From contig LR746265.1 of NCBI GenBank assembly GCA_902729315.2, forward strand, positions 8,675,392 to 8,739,391: a DNA stretch of 64,000 nt, given 5' to 3'. Shown piece after piece: positions 11,679-23,773 of the stretch. The position numbers and the translations under genes are program-made. How positions within the stretch are numbered: the stretch's first letter is position 1; every line of letters starts with the position of its first letter. This stretch comes from Spirodela intermedia. Lineage: Eukaryota; Streptophyta; Magnoliopsida; Alismatales; Araceae. The notes beneath the pieces were generated by a model. That model was not told the origin of the DNA and searched no databases. It saw nothing but the letters and a program-made list of their open reading frames with translations.

Positions 11679-12112
11679 TCATATAATTGAGTGGAAATGG
11701 GTAAAGAAGGAGGGTTCATTTTCTAAATAAGGTTTTAATCTTTGCCCATTCACATTAAAAATTTTACCAATTTTCAGATCTGTAATTAATACTGCACCAC
11801 AGTCAAAAACTTTAATCACAAGGTATGGTCCATCCCATCTAGATTTTAATTTCTCGAGGAATAGTTTCAATCTAGAATTGTAAAGCCAAACTTTTTGATG
11901 CTCATGAAAACTCTTTTTGCTAACCTTCTTGTGATAAAAAGCCATCATTTTTGCTTTGTAAATCACAGAATTCTCGTACATCTCATTGGGTAGTTCTTGA
12001 AGCTCTTGCAACTGCAACATATGGTGCTTACCTATGGCGTCTAAAGAGAGATTAAGATTCTTTATAACCTAATAGGCTATGTTCGATCTCCATAGGAAGT
12101 TGACAAACCTTT
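11679..12112 (-). pseudogene. Gypsy integrase C-terminal remnant
   Basis: 113 codons (12,020 to 11,679) related to the remnant at 3619 but diverged, for example NSVIYKAKMMAFYHKK instead of KSLIYKVKMKAFYNKK. The GPY/F-type motif SRWDGPYLV is kept. The rest of pol is absent and an LTR follows at 12,113. It is identical to 45,477-45,818. It is a truncated element fragment. Confidence 0.85.
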
Positions 12113-13464
12113 TGACATGACTTAGTTGTTGTATTGTAAATCACGTAAATTTTAAAAAATAAAAAATAAAAAATAAAAATCACGTAAATTTAAAAATTAT
12201 AAAACTAGAAAATATTAATTTTTAGATATTTAGAAGTATTTCTAAACAAATATATCAATTATAATTCAATCAAATTTACAAAATTAGTGGTAATTTTCCA
12301 AGTCGATCATAGAGATGTAATATAATATTGGGTAACTTTTTAATATTTTTCTCAAAGAATATAATTTTTTTATGAGAAATGAAAATAAAATATACTTAAA
12401 TTTGTGAAAAAAGAAAATAAGGGTATGGATGTTAGGATGATGTCAGCGCCTGACGAATGTGAATCAAATAGAAATAGAGTTTTGTCTAGCAAATTTTGTG
12501 TAAGCAATTACAGACGATCTAATTGATCAAATTAAGATCTGTAAAAGGTGGAAGAATCGTAATTGAATCAAATATAGTTTAGTAAATTTAAATCACACAA
12601 ATTGTCACTAAATGAATTAGAAATTAAGTTGAAAGTAGAAAAATAAAGTTCTAACATCACGGCAACAATGTGTCGATGATGTACGAGAAGTTTGAGCAGT
12701 CAAGAAGATTGTTGTGTAGTGTCTACGGCCTCAAAGGCTCTTTTTCGACAAGGACGACGTGGGCAATCTCTAGATATCCTTGTGAAATCTAAAGATCAAT
12801 AAAATAGGTCGTCAAATTATCTCCGACAGCTGTCACTCAGTGAAATGAAAAAATGATGACTTTGTGACTCTCTAGCAGTTGTCACCCGACGTAGAAGAGT
12901 TAGATGGAGGTGGGGCGTGTGTTAAAGAGCTTCCTCCTCATGTCTATGTAGCAAGAGGAGGCACTTCATCGCATCTAGTATGCTCACAGGAGGTGGCAAC
13001 TCGTCTCTTGATAGATTGTCCTCTTCTCGATGACAACTTGTTCATCGATCAATCGAAGATGATTTACTCGATGGATTCATGATCCTTTTATCGTGAATTG
13101 TTTTTTAGCAATTTTAGTAACAATGCTTTGCGAATTGCGTTGAATTTTTTTTACCAATGATCTAATAATTTTAGTGGCTTAATCCTTCACTAGTGATCTA
13201 TAAGAAAGTCGAGATAATCTTTCATTGGGCTTTAGGAAGATTCGAACCCGTGCTGATTGCCCGCCTACATGAGAGAGATTAAAATAAATACTCTAATACC
13301 CTTATCAAGTGACATCGTCATAGTATATCTCTATTATAACTAAGGAGTAATTTAGGTCTTAAAACCTTCAAAGTCTTTCAAGGGAAGGTGTGATGTGGGT
13401 TTAGTCCCACATTGCTTGTGTGCCAAAGTTTTAGGCGAATATATAGTAATATCACATTTACAAG
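12113..13464 (-). mobile_element. Older gypsy LTR, 3' part (split by a solo LTR)
   Basis: Starts with TGACATGACTTAG, the LTR 3' end on the minus strand, and matches the uninterrupted LTR 1801-3524 (inverted). It breaks off at ACAAG (13,460-13,464) and resumes at 15,117. A short AAAAT-rich duplication of its end lies at about 12,149-12,190. Confidence 0.75.
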
Positions 13465-15111
13465 TGATAAGTCTTCACTATCATGAGTTAATAATTAGTA
13501 AATAATATAGTTTTAACCTTAACTCATAATAAATAGACTTATATTTGCGTTAAATTATGAAAAGTGGTTTTCAGTTAATTAATGTGAATTTTTAGGTAAT
13601 TATGTGATTTTACATGAAATTATATGATTTTTACAATCTTACTTTTGAGATAAATGATGAAAAATAAATAAATAAATAAAAATAAGACAAAATGAGGGGG
13701 ATCTACCAGCCAACTGGGCCTGCAAGCGGGTCGGAAGCATAGTCGGGGAGTAGTCGCAAGCAAGGGCTTGAGCGGCTTGGATAGATAGGGGCACGTGTGT
13801 GCCACTCCCCTTCCACATCACCGGTGGCCAATCGGCTATGGGGTAAGGAGTGGTCGTACATGTGAGAGAAGAGACTTTGCTTAGAAATCTAACATTACTA
13901 TATATTCGCCCGAAAATTCAGTGCACAATCGATGTGGGACTAAACCCGTGTCACACCTTCCTCAGAAGGGGGGCGGGCAACCAGCGCGGGTTCGAATCCT
14001 CCTAGAGCCAAAACTCGTATTTTTTTAATCTGATTATCACGACTTTCTTGTAGATCGCTGGTGAAGGATTCAGCAACCAGAATCGCTAGATCATTAGTGA
14101 AAATCTCATCAACATTTGCGGAGTATTGTTACCAAAACTATTGAACGATTCACGATAAAAAGATTGCAAATCTATCAAGTAAAGTATCTCTGATTGATTA
14201 ACGAACAAGCCGTCGTTGGGAAGAGGACGATCTGTTGGGAGACGAGTGGCCACTTCTTGAGAGCATACCAGATGCGATGAAAAGCCTCCTCTTGCTATGC
14301 AGACCTGAGGATGAAGCTCCCTGACATGTGCCCCACCTCCATCTAGCTCCTCTCTGTCGAGTGATAGTCACTAGAGAGCCACAAAGTTGTTATTTTTCTA
14401 CTTCACCGGGTGACACCTGTCGGAGACGATTCGACAACCTACTTCATTGATCTCTAGACTTCACAAGGAGATTTAGAGATTGCCCACATTGTCTTTGTCC
14501 AAGGAGAGCTTTCGAGGGTGTGGACATTACACGACGATCCTCCCCAATGCTCAAGATTCCAGTGTATCGTCGATGCATCGTTGTCGTGACGTCGGAACTT
14601 TGTTTTCTTACTTTCAACTTACTTTACGCTTCATTAAAAATTAGTGATAATTTTTGCTATTTTAATTTACCAAAATATACTTCATTCTATTATGATTCTT
14701 TTGGCTTTTACAGATCTTAATTTGATTAATTAAATCATCTATAATCACTTACATAAGAATTTTTGGGCGGAATTCTATTTCTGCCCGATTCGCATTCGCA
14801 GGGCGCTGATGTCATCTTGACATCCGCACCCTTATTTCCTTTTTTGTGAATTTTAAATATATTTTCTTTTTATTTCTTAGTATAAAATTTATAGAAAATC
14901 ATATTCATTGAGAAAAATTATGAATACATACCAGATATTATATTATATCTCTGTGCCTGACCTGTAAAATTATTGCTATTTATGAAAGTTTTATTGAATT
15001 ATAATTGATATATTTATTTAGAAATACTTCTAAATATCTAAAAGTTCATATTTTCTAGTTTTATAAATTTTAGATTTGCGTGATTTAATATACAATGATT
15101 GAGTCACGTCA
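13465..15111 (+). mobile_element. Solo LTR with target-site duplication (1647 bp)
   Basis: TGATAAGTCTTCAC to GAGTCACGTCA, flanked on both sides by ACAAG (13,460-13,464 and 15,112-15,116). A 5-bp target duplication is the rule for Ty3/gypsy. The host LTR reads continuously without it at 1801-3524. A solo LTR forms when the two LTRs of an inserted element recombine. Mirror copy 42,386-44,032. Confidence 0.85.
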
Positions 15112-15116
15112 ACAAG

Positions 15117-15533
15117 TAATGAGTATATTTCTCTCACATGTACAACCACTCTTTGCCTCAGTCTTGGCTGGCCACCGGTGACGTGGAAAGGGAGTGGCGC
15201 ACACATGGCTCCATTGGTCCTAGTCACCCAAGCCCTTGCTCACGGCTCCCCCTGACTACCCTTCTGATCTACTTGCAGGCCTAGTTGGCTGATAGGTCCC
15301 CTCTTTTTGCTATATTTTTATTTTAATTTCTTTTTCTTGATTTATCTCAAAAAATAGGATTATAAAAATCATATAAATACATAAAAAACTTATCTAATTA
15401 GCTAAAAAAATCACATTAATCAATTGAAAACTATTTTTCATAATTTAATAGAAATATAAGTCTATTTATCATGAGTTAAGGTTAAAAATATATTATTTAC
15501 TAATTAATAAGTCATGATAATGAAAACTTATCA
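15117..15533 (-). mobile_element. Older gypsy LTR, 5' part
   Basis: Continuation of the LTR at 12,113-13,464 after the inserted solo LTR and its target duplication. It ends with the outer terminus ACTTATCA at 15,533, directly against the kinase flank. Confidence 0.75.
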
Positions 15534-17092
15534 GTGGTTTCCTATTATGACAAAAAAAGACATTATATTAAAAAATAATAAAGGTAAAAATATTGTACTT
15601 GAAAATATTATCAATTTACTTGAAAATATTGTACATGTATTCTTAAAAAGGCAAAAATCTCATTTTATATGTGTAAAACTATATACAAATTTATATACAA
15701 TATAGATTTGGCTCAAAAACATTTAATAGGGGTCGCATATAGAATTATGTAACTCTTAATTAAAATTTTACATTAGACTACAGTCAAAATAGATAATAAT
15801 TTTTTTCAATAAATAGTTTCCATGATTAATTCATCATCCTCATAAATGTGATGGTCGGCACACTTGTTAATACATTAACTTTCCTACTTATACTAAAAGT
15901 CCTACTTTAGACAAGAAATTTATTTTCCACTCATCAATGGAATGAATCAAGATTTGACGATGGGTACATTTTGCTTCAAGTTTAGGAAAACATCTAGAGG
16001 GTGCAATGTATAAAAAGTATATACGATGACATTCACCCATGTGAATCATATAAGATTTAACTTTGTCAAGATATGCTTTTCAAATTGAAAACATTACAAA
16101 GCATAGCTATGTGACTTTTATTTCAAACTCCTCTTTATCTACCCAATCTTCTATGAATCTAGATGCTTCTTAATTTTTAGATCATCACTAAAGAAATCAT
16201 ACTTATACTATGATGGGAACCAATTACGACATTACATTACTTTTAGTTTTGGACTACATGTGGTTCTAAACACATTATGGGGTGGATGTGTGTCCTTTGG
16301 TGGACACATAAGCTTCCAATACATAATTCTTATTTCTTCATAACTTTACATATTCTAATAAATAATATTTAATCATAGTGATTAGTAATTATAAATATAA
16401 CCTAAACTATCAAATTCGTGCCATTTAATCCAATACTTGTAGTGTTCATTTATTTACTGATAAAATTTTCATTTTGGTAAACTATAGTAATTATTCATTG
16501 CAACTAATCATTATGATTGTATGAAATAATATTAGATTTCTTCCCTTTAATACTGTATTTTTATGTGCCAGCTTTCTTATAAAAAAGTAATATTCATTAT
16601 TTATGCATAAAATTTACATTTATCGGTCTAATAATTATTTCTGATAATTTGTAAGTGTGAACGTACTTAAACATATTATATTCCTGTACTCAATAGGTTA
16701 CGTCCAAAGTGGTGCCATTTCCAAGGTGAATAGATAGTAGGTACAAAACATTTCTAAAGTTTAAATGTTGGCAATAAATGATACATATTCCTAGCAAGAG
16801 TAACTATGATATAAATATCTACTTATACTCACGCCCTCTAAATGATTGTCTTGTATTATTATCATTGATTGATATAGTTTCTGTTTTTGCATAAATATTA
16901 ATTACACACCTTTATCAATAGCTATGATTACATTAAAAAAGTATTATATTCATGCCCTTAATATGAGGCTTTTAAACTATCGTTTTCTTTATGAATAAAT
17001 AATAACAATAATAATAAATAATTTAGTCATGAGATTTATGTTTTCTCAATTGGCACTTTACAGATTTTATTTATATTCTTACATGTACATGG
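15534..17092 (-). repeat. 3' flank of kinase copy A
   Basis: AT-rich DNA downstream of copy A, repeated behind copies B and C and at 1-1128. I found no exon matching the missing C-terminal part of the kinase family and no other gene. The short ORFs at 15,514 and 17,029 look incidental. Confidence 0.65.
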
Positions 17093-19225
17093 TCATGGTC
17101 TGTCATCAATCAAACATTTTATCCGTTTCTTTCTATGACACTCATCTTCTTCATTATTTACCTGCAATCTTCCACGTTTTTGGTGAACCTGTTGGAAACA
17201 TGGTCAGCCTATTTAACAACAGATGATAGAGCCATGAAAAAGAGATAAAACCATCTGACATAAAATAAAAATATGTGAGGTAATTTCAGTGATGTCATGT
17301 TTGCAACCACCTTCAAAATTGCATCAATCCGAATGGTCTTTAACAGGGTGCAGGGGGGGCATATCAAGCTTCCAAAAAGAGAAATGAGCTTCGAGTAGGT
17401 GGGCTGCTCAACAAATTGTATCTTCTTCACTGCTTCAAGGAATTGTGCAAAAGGAGGGGGACAGCCACCACACAGCGTCTCGGGGGAGGTTACAGTCTTG
17501 TTCATGAAGACTAGAAACCTCTTGTCATTCCCCTACATAGTTGGCATAAGAATCAGCAAGTGATCAATCAAAGAGATGGGAGAACATGTACAAGTAGAGG
17601 TGAAAGCAAACCTGATAGCCTTCCCACGGCAGCCTTCCTTTAATCAAAAAAATCAGAGTGTAGGCCAATGACTCAAGATCATCTCTTCTACTCGCTGTGA
17701 GGCCTAAATGTGCATGGACGCTTGCATATCGTGTTGTGCCCCTAGGGAACATGAGATAGATAGTAAGGTAGGGGTAAGATTTTATGAATCCTCCTCTTAG
17801 CTAAGAATTTAGGGAAAAAATAGAATATCGTTTCCCAAAAAACCTGAAATTATCTGGCTGTTGGCATAAGCTGACATGCTGGCCTGACAAACTGTCCCTC
17901 CACATTGAAGCTGATTAAAATATTAATGACACCAATTAGCATTTGTACAGGCTCTGAACAAAGCACAAAAATATCACTGATGTTGATACAGACAGGGACT
18001 TCTCAGTCAAGACGAATTTGTTTATATACTTGGAAAAACAAACCCTACTCTAAAATCAATAGGTGCGAAAGGTGAAAACAAGAAGTGATTGGAATGCAGC
18101 AACATACCCAGCCCAAAGTCGATGAGAAAAAGCTTCTTCTCCCCTGAGCTTCCGGGTTTACCCAACAATAAATTCTCTGGCTTGACGTCTCCATGCACAA
18201 ACCTGGCATGTTTTTTTTTTTGTGTGGGTGGAGGGAGGGAGGGGAGTGCACAAGGGAGCAATGAATTGATTACTGTGACCTTTGCAAAAATTTAATTGAA
18301 AAAATATCACACTGCCACAAAGCCATACGTACCCTTTTTGGTGTAGCTTCTCAAGGATGGATATTGCCTCCACAGCAATACAAGCCACCATATTTGGTGG
18401 CATTCTGTCCAAGGAGTTAGTCAAACTCAATAGCACAATTCTCAACAGAATATTGACTTTGAATATGAAGTCAAGATTATTTTCTTACACTTGCCCAATG
18501 GATATGAACACATCCAGGAGACTTGGTCCAAGGATGTCCATGATCTGCAGCAATCATCATCAACAATATCATAATTAGCTTTCAATAAAAAACATCATTC
18601 GAGGAAACAATAAAATGAAAGACTCTACGCCAACCATGACGAAATAATCTCCTTGGCGGCCCTTGTAGTGCACCCTAGGCAATCCATAGCATCCCTTGAG
18701 ATGGCTAAAACCATATTCACAAAGTCAGATGAAGAACGTAGTTTTAGATCGACACAATACGTAATAAATTAGAGCAGTAGGGGGTGTCTTCTTACTCATA
18801 AACTTGCCATTCATATGGGGGGCCAAATCTGCAACCCGTGCTATTTCTATGCTCAAACTTCAGTGCTACCTACACCCACCGCAGGAAAATGAAAGAGACA
18901 ACATAAAACAGCAGTATTTAAAGATTCCCTTGGCAGGAGTGATGGGAGGTTGAAACTAAACCTTAAAGGCATTGGGCCCATTGCCCTGAGATCCACCAGC
19001 CACCCTTCGTCCAATGTAGACCAGCCCAAAACCTCCTGCACCCAACATTCTCTCTACCTTGTATAATGGAGAATTTCCGACCTGCACCTGTCGATTTTGG
19101 ATAGGACATTCCTATTGTCAAGATGTGATGTGCTTTGGGATGGAGAGAGAAAGCTCTCTACAGTCGCCGTCAAGGAAAGGAATGAGGGACGTCGAAGCAT
19201 GTACCCGATCCGGGATGGGAGACAT
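17093..19225 (-). CDS. Truncated MLK/CK1-like protein kinase, copy A
   Basis: Eleven exons with GT-AG introns can be read on the minus strand: 19205-19225, 18962-19087, 18796-18869, 18635-18704, 18490-18545, 18333-18404, 18108-18202, 17844-17910, 17612-17741, 17311-17532, 17093-17188. They give 342 codons plus stop with no frame break. Motifs from the first Met: glycine loop GAGGFG (23-28), VALK with Lys53, HGDVKPEN (143-150), DFG (168-170), [13 protein letters not shown] (195-207), SRRDDL (211-216). These identify the plant MUT9-like/EL1-like branch of the CK1 family, nuclear Ser/Thr kinases known to phosphorylate histone H3 and light, clock or hormone regulators. A basic cluster HRKKRIK (329-335) could act as a nuclear signal. 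The long C-terminal region of full-size relatives is missing. The start is uncertain: Met at 19,225 leaves only 15 residues before the kinase core. Copy A has Asn43 where B and C have Asp. Confidence 0.72.
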
Positions 19226-20111
19226 CCTCGCTTCCTCCTGTAGCCCGACAACCTCGTCCACACTTCCTCCCTCGATTCCAGCTGCTTTCTCAACAGGACA
19301 GCCCGCCACCAAGTTCTGATGGTTTTTCTGGGTGGGGAATAACGCTCGGGAGAGCTGCAGGTACGGAGGGTGTTGTTTCCTGCCGGAAATCACCGGGTTC
19401 TTCTCCAGAAACTGGTCGATCGCTCAGCGATCCGAAAATCGAATGTGCCCCTTGATTCAACACGCTCACCCGTCACCGTCAATCGATAAACCTTGCTGAA
19501 ATAATCTTTTCTCCTCCAGACGGTAACACTCATCCGTCCCCAAAGAGCAATCGGATGGAAGTCTAAAGAAGAAGATAGATCCCCCTACCCAGACCAAACA
19601 TCAAATCGAATCAGCAACGAAGCGGCAAAACAAATCGGAAGAAGGTAAATAAATAAGAGGAAGGAGGAAAGCCAGAGCTTTCTTCAGCAATCTCGCACCA
19701 CCCGCACCACCGCAGGCAACCGAAAGTCCAAATCAAAGAAAATAAAGATCCCATCCAAAGAGTCCACAAGAAGATGCCCCCGACACAGAAAATCACGAAC
19801 CCATCGAAAGACGGCACTAGAACATAACCCCCGAATCAACGAAAGGCGAGAATTCGTCGAAAGACGGCACTAGAACATACCCGGAGCGGCCTTTCAGGGA
19901 AGCAGAAGCCTGGGAACGTACGACCTCTCCGTGAGGCGGCGCCGACCGTGACCTCGGCGTCTTCGGCGGTGGACTCCTCCGCCGGATGCGGCCTCCCACT
20001 CTTCCTCCGGATTCGCGCACGAGAAAGGGTTCCAGAAGAACTCGACGGAGAGGAGAGGAGAAGGCGGCAGGCTGTCCGAACTCCGCCGTGCTTCGTAGAG
20101 CGAGGACGCAT
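19226..20111 (-). other. 5' leader of copy A, possibly coding
   Basis: Upstream of Met 19,225 the frame stays open for 66 codons, to a stop just upstream at 19,424-19,426, without an ATG. It contains residues that fit the family's pre-kinase segment (AGIEGGS...[11 protein letters not shown]). A possible first coding exon is 19,881-20,111, starting MRPRSTKHGG and ending at a strong donor (GTATGT on the minus strand). It would join in frame to an acceptor at 19,411, giving about 481 aa in total. Otherwise this is an untranslated leader with an intron. A 53-bp imperfect duplication sits at the start of that intron. Confidence 0.4.
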
Positions 20112-20470
20112 CCACAGAAAGAAAGCGAGAGCAAGATAGAGTGAGAGAGAGCAGACAGACAAAGGGAGCGAGAAAAGGCGCGAAAGAAAGAGAGATCAAT
20201 GACAGCCTTACTCTATCACCCGCTCTTCTTTCACGTTCTGCCATTAGGTACGGATCTCCAATTACATTTCTCTTTGAGGTCTGACGTAAATTGTGCCAAT
20301 TTCTGTTCACGATGTCCGTTGAAATGTCGTCGAACCCGTGTGGGCCACGTGTCCCACATCTGCTTAAGTGTCATGCCAACTCGTCGGTTCTGCTTCCACT
20401 GTCGACCTGTTGATGGTTTAACTTTTAGCCTCTGAATATTCCGGCCCATTGGGTCACTTGGCTCGGCCCA
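20112..20470 (-). promoter_or_regulatory. Promoter region of kinase copy A
   Basis: On the minus strand, site-II-like GGGCC/GGCCCA elements near 20,440-20,470, a G-box CACGTG (20,346-20,351), and a long pyrimidine-rich tract (about 20,112-20,190) typical of a plant Y-patch and start region. No clear TATA box is visible. All motifs recur at copies B and C. Confidence 0.55.
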
Positions 20471-20760
20471 GCCCAACTCATTCTGATTTTCTTTTATTTT
20501 AGACCTTTATATCAAAACCTCTTAGAAATTATGAGAAATTCTAGAAAATTTCAAAAAATCCAGGATAAAATTTAGAAAATCCTAAAACTCATAAAAATAT
20601 TTCATGCATAATTATTTAAATTAATTATCTTAAAATAATTTTAAAAATATTAAAATACATGTTTATGTATGAATGATCTGAATGCATACGAATTAAATGT
20701 AACATGTATTATTTCTGTTAATTTTATGCACTAAATATTGATAAATATAAGGTAAATACA
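20471..20760. other. AT-rich upstream end of the kinase unit
   Basis: No gene is seen. It is shared with copy B up to about 36,733 and with copy C only up to 60,828. The last 26 bases (20,735-20,760) are repeated at 23,774. Confidence 0.5.
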
Positions 20761-20778
20761 GATAATGAAGACTTATCA
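20761..20778 (-). repeat. 18-bp LTR terminus at the unit boundary
   Basis: On the minus strand it reads TGATAAGTCTTCATTATC, the exact LTR 5' end, after which LTR similarity stops. It forms the upstream edge of the kinase unit and recurs at 36,715-36,732 and 23,800-23,817. Confidence 0.6.
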
Positions 20779-21496
20779 ACCACAACATAATAACTAGACT
20801 AAGATGATCTAGTTCAATCGTTTTCATCCACAATATACTATCATTAGCCATTTATTGTCGCACCACATACCCATGAATACAACCTAAAACTCCTTCATAC
20901 TTCAAAGAATAATGATCATGGTAAAGAATTCACCTATCTTTTTTTCATGAGATCCACACCCCTAATCTAGAGAAGGTAAACGTTTCTAATTGACTTACCC
21001 TTTTAAAGGAGCATTAGGCTTTGTTCGTTTAATCATACGTGTTTGTGCAAATAATCAATGCAGCAAAAGTTTTAAAATATTCAGAACATTTTTGAATTTT
21101 TTTGTTCTCCCCCCTACTTGAATGATGCATTATCTCTAATGCATGCAAAAGTCTTTAATGCATGTGAGAGAAGGGAAAAGGGAAGAAAATTCTGGTTTTT
21201 ATGCCCCATCTACTACACTATTGCCCTTGAATGGTTCTCTAACTAAAGCACTCGACCAATAAAATATGTCCTAAACAAAAGCTAGTAAGGAAATGATAGT
21301 TCTCCTCATGATAAAATATGTGCATACACACAAATAGATCAAGTCCTCAAATATTTGCTAGAGACCAACCAATCACCTCTCTCTATGTCCTAAGTACATC
21401 AAGTAATCTATTCTCTTGATCCTTAGACAAATACGATGATATAATCATTGGATAAGTTTGATGTTAATCAAAAAATATATACTTTAATGAAGATAT
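20779..21496. repeat. Gypsy-derived segment, first direct copy
   Basis: Nearly identical to 23,818-24,575 and, inverted, to about 35,944-36,714. Minus-strand purine-rich TAGGGGGGAGAAC near 21,110 suggests a gypsy 3' end. It lacks about 50 bp near 21,145 that the other copies keep. No gene is visible. Confidence 0.6.
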
Positions 21497-21909
21497 TGAT
21501 AAGTTTTCATTATCATGAGTTAATAATTAATTAATAATATAGTTTTAATCTAAACTCTTGATAAATAGACTTATATTTATGTCAAATTATAAAAAATAGT
21601 TTTTAATTGATTAATTTGGCTAATTATGAAAGCTTATGTGAATTTATATAATTTTAATAATCTTATTTTTGAGATAAATAAAGAGAAATAAAATTAAAAG
21701 ATAGAAGAAAGAGAAAACTTGCCACCTAGTCAAGCCCACAAACAGGTTGGAAGTATAGATAGGCGGAACCGTGAGTAAGGGCTTGAGCGGCTAAAGACTA
21801 ACTGATAGGGGGACACATGTGCGTCACTTCCCTTCCACATCATCAATGGCCAGTCGGGCATGTGACAAAGAGTGGCCGTACACATGTGAGAAAGGGATAC
21901 ATTGATTAT
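21497..21909 (+). mobile_element. LTR 5' fragment of the hybrid type
   Basis: TGATAAGTTTTC start. It resembles 10,052-10,470 and 24,576-24,988. It is broken at TTGATTAT by the minus-strand LTR beginning at 21,910. Confidence 0.65.
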
Positions 21910-23472
21910 TGACGTGACTTAGTTGTTGTATTGTAAATCACACAAATTTTAAATTTATAAAACTAGAAAATATGAATTTTTGGATATTTAGAAATATTTC
22001 TGAATAAATATATCAATTATAATTCAATAAAACTTTCAAAAATAGCAGTAATTTTCTAGGTCGATTAGAGGGATGTAATATAATATCTAGTAATTTTTTA
22101 GAATTGTCCTCAATGAATATTATTTTCTAAGAATTTGATACTAGTAAATGAAAAATAAATATATTTAAAATTCACAAAAAAAAGAAATAAGGGTTCGGAT
22201 ATTAGGATGATGTCAGCACCTCGCGAATGCAAATCTGGCAGAAATAGAGTTCTGCCCAATGATTCTTACGTAAATGATTATAGACGATTCAATTGATTAA
22301 ATTAAGATTTGGAAAATCTAAAAGAATTATAATGAAATGAAGTATATCTTGGTAAATTTAAAATCAACAAGTTATCACTAAATGAAACAAAAATTAAGTT
22401 GAAAGTAGGAAAATAGAGTTCCAACATCGCAACGGTGATGCGTCGGTAATGTACCAGAATCTTGAGCGCCTACAACCTTGAAGGCTCTCCTTGGACAAAG
22501 ACAACATAGACAATCTCTAGATCTCTTTGCGAAGTCTAGAGATCAATGAAATGGGTCATCAAATCATCTCCGGTGGCTGTCACCTAATGGAGAGGAGCTG
22601 GATGGAGGTGGGGCGCGTGTCAAGAAGCTTCATCCTCAGGTCTGCATCACAAGAGGAGGCTCTACATCGCATCTGGTATGCTCTCAAAAAGTGGGGACTC
22701 ATCTCCTAGCGGATCGTCTTCTTCTCGACGACAGCTTGTTTGTCGATCAATCGGAGATTAGTTACTCGATGGATTTGCAATTCTTTTATCACAAATCATT
22801 CAATAATTTTAGTAACAATACTCTGTGAATTGCATTTGACGAGATTTTTGTCGATGATCTAGCGATTCTAGTTGCTTAATCCTTCACCGATGGTTTACAG
22901 GAAAGTCACAATAATCAGATAAACAAAATATGAATTTTCACTTTCGAACCTATGCCAATTGCCCCCATGCCCTTTCTGGGAGGTGTGACGCAGGTTAAAG
23001 AAGTCTCACATCGGTTGTGCGCCAAAATTTCTGATGAATATATAGTAATACTACATTTTTGATGAAGTATTTTTCTTGCATGTGTACGACCACTCCTTGC
23101 CCCACAACCGGCTGGCCACTAGTGACGTGGAAGGGGGGTGGTGCACACGTGCCCAATCGGTCCAAGCCACTTGAGCCTCTGCTCGCGGCTACTCCCCAAC
23201 TGCACTTCTGACCCGCTTGCAGGCTTGGCTGGCCGGTGGGTTCCCCATTTGTCTTATTTTTATTTTAATTTCTTTTTCTTCATTTATCTCAAAAGTAAGA
23301 CTATAAAAATTATATAAAATCATATAAAATCACATAATTACCTAAAAATTCACATTAATTAATTGAAAACTACTTTTCACACTTTAACACAAATATAAGT
23401 TATTTATCATGAGTTAAGGTGAAAACTATATTATTTACTAATTATTAACTCATAATAATGAAGACTTATCAC
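21910..23472 (-). mobile_element. 3' LTR of a truncated minus-strand gypsy element
   Basis: TGACGTGACTTAG to ACTTATCA (1563 bp), followed by the minus-strand polypurine tract (ACACCTCCAACTT). It is therefore the 3' LTR of an element whose interior continues to the right for only about 300 bp. Confidence 0.75.
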
Positions 23473-23773
23473 ACCTCCAACTTAAATCATTGCTAGTCTC
23501 TTTGCAATAGAATTACGAATTCGTTTTTTACAAATCTCAAACATCATATTTCAATACATAAAAATAAAAAAAAATACAATCAGAAATGATGCACCTTTAG
23601 ACACTTTGGATTCTTATATCAAGTATTTAAGAATGATGTCAAGCACTTAAATATTTAAGCACTCCTTAGAATAACAATCTAGACTTCACTTCTTCTATTC
23701 ACATCTCTATCATTTCTTCACTCATAGATATATTTACAAGATGTTTTAATTGTCAATACTCATCTAAGAATAT
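23473..23773 (-). mobile_element. 3' interior stub of the same element
   Basis: Matches 26,592-26,890 in the complete element. It is cut at about 23,774 by a junction with an 8-bp overlap (ATATTGAT) to the sequence that flanks the kinase unit. Confidence 0.65.

Noticed and set aside
13981-14015. tRNA gene in the LTR
   Set aside because: Only a B-box-like piece is present; no acceptor, D or anticodon arms can be folded around it.
19894-20310. 138-codon ORF overlapping the kinase promoter, present in all three copies
   Set aside because: It begins upstream of the likely transcription start and crosses the G-C-rich leader. Other frames are equally open, and the true gene is explained by the exon chain.
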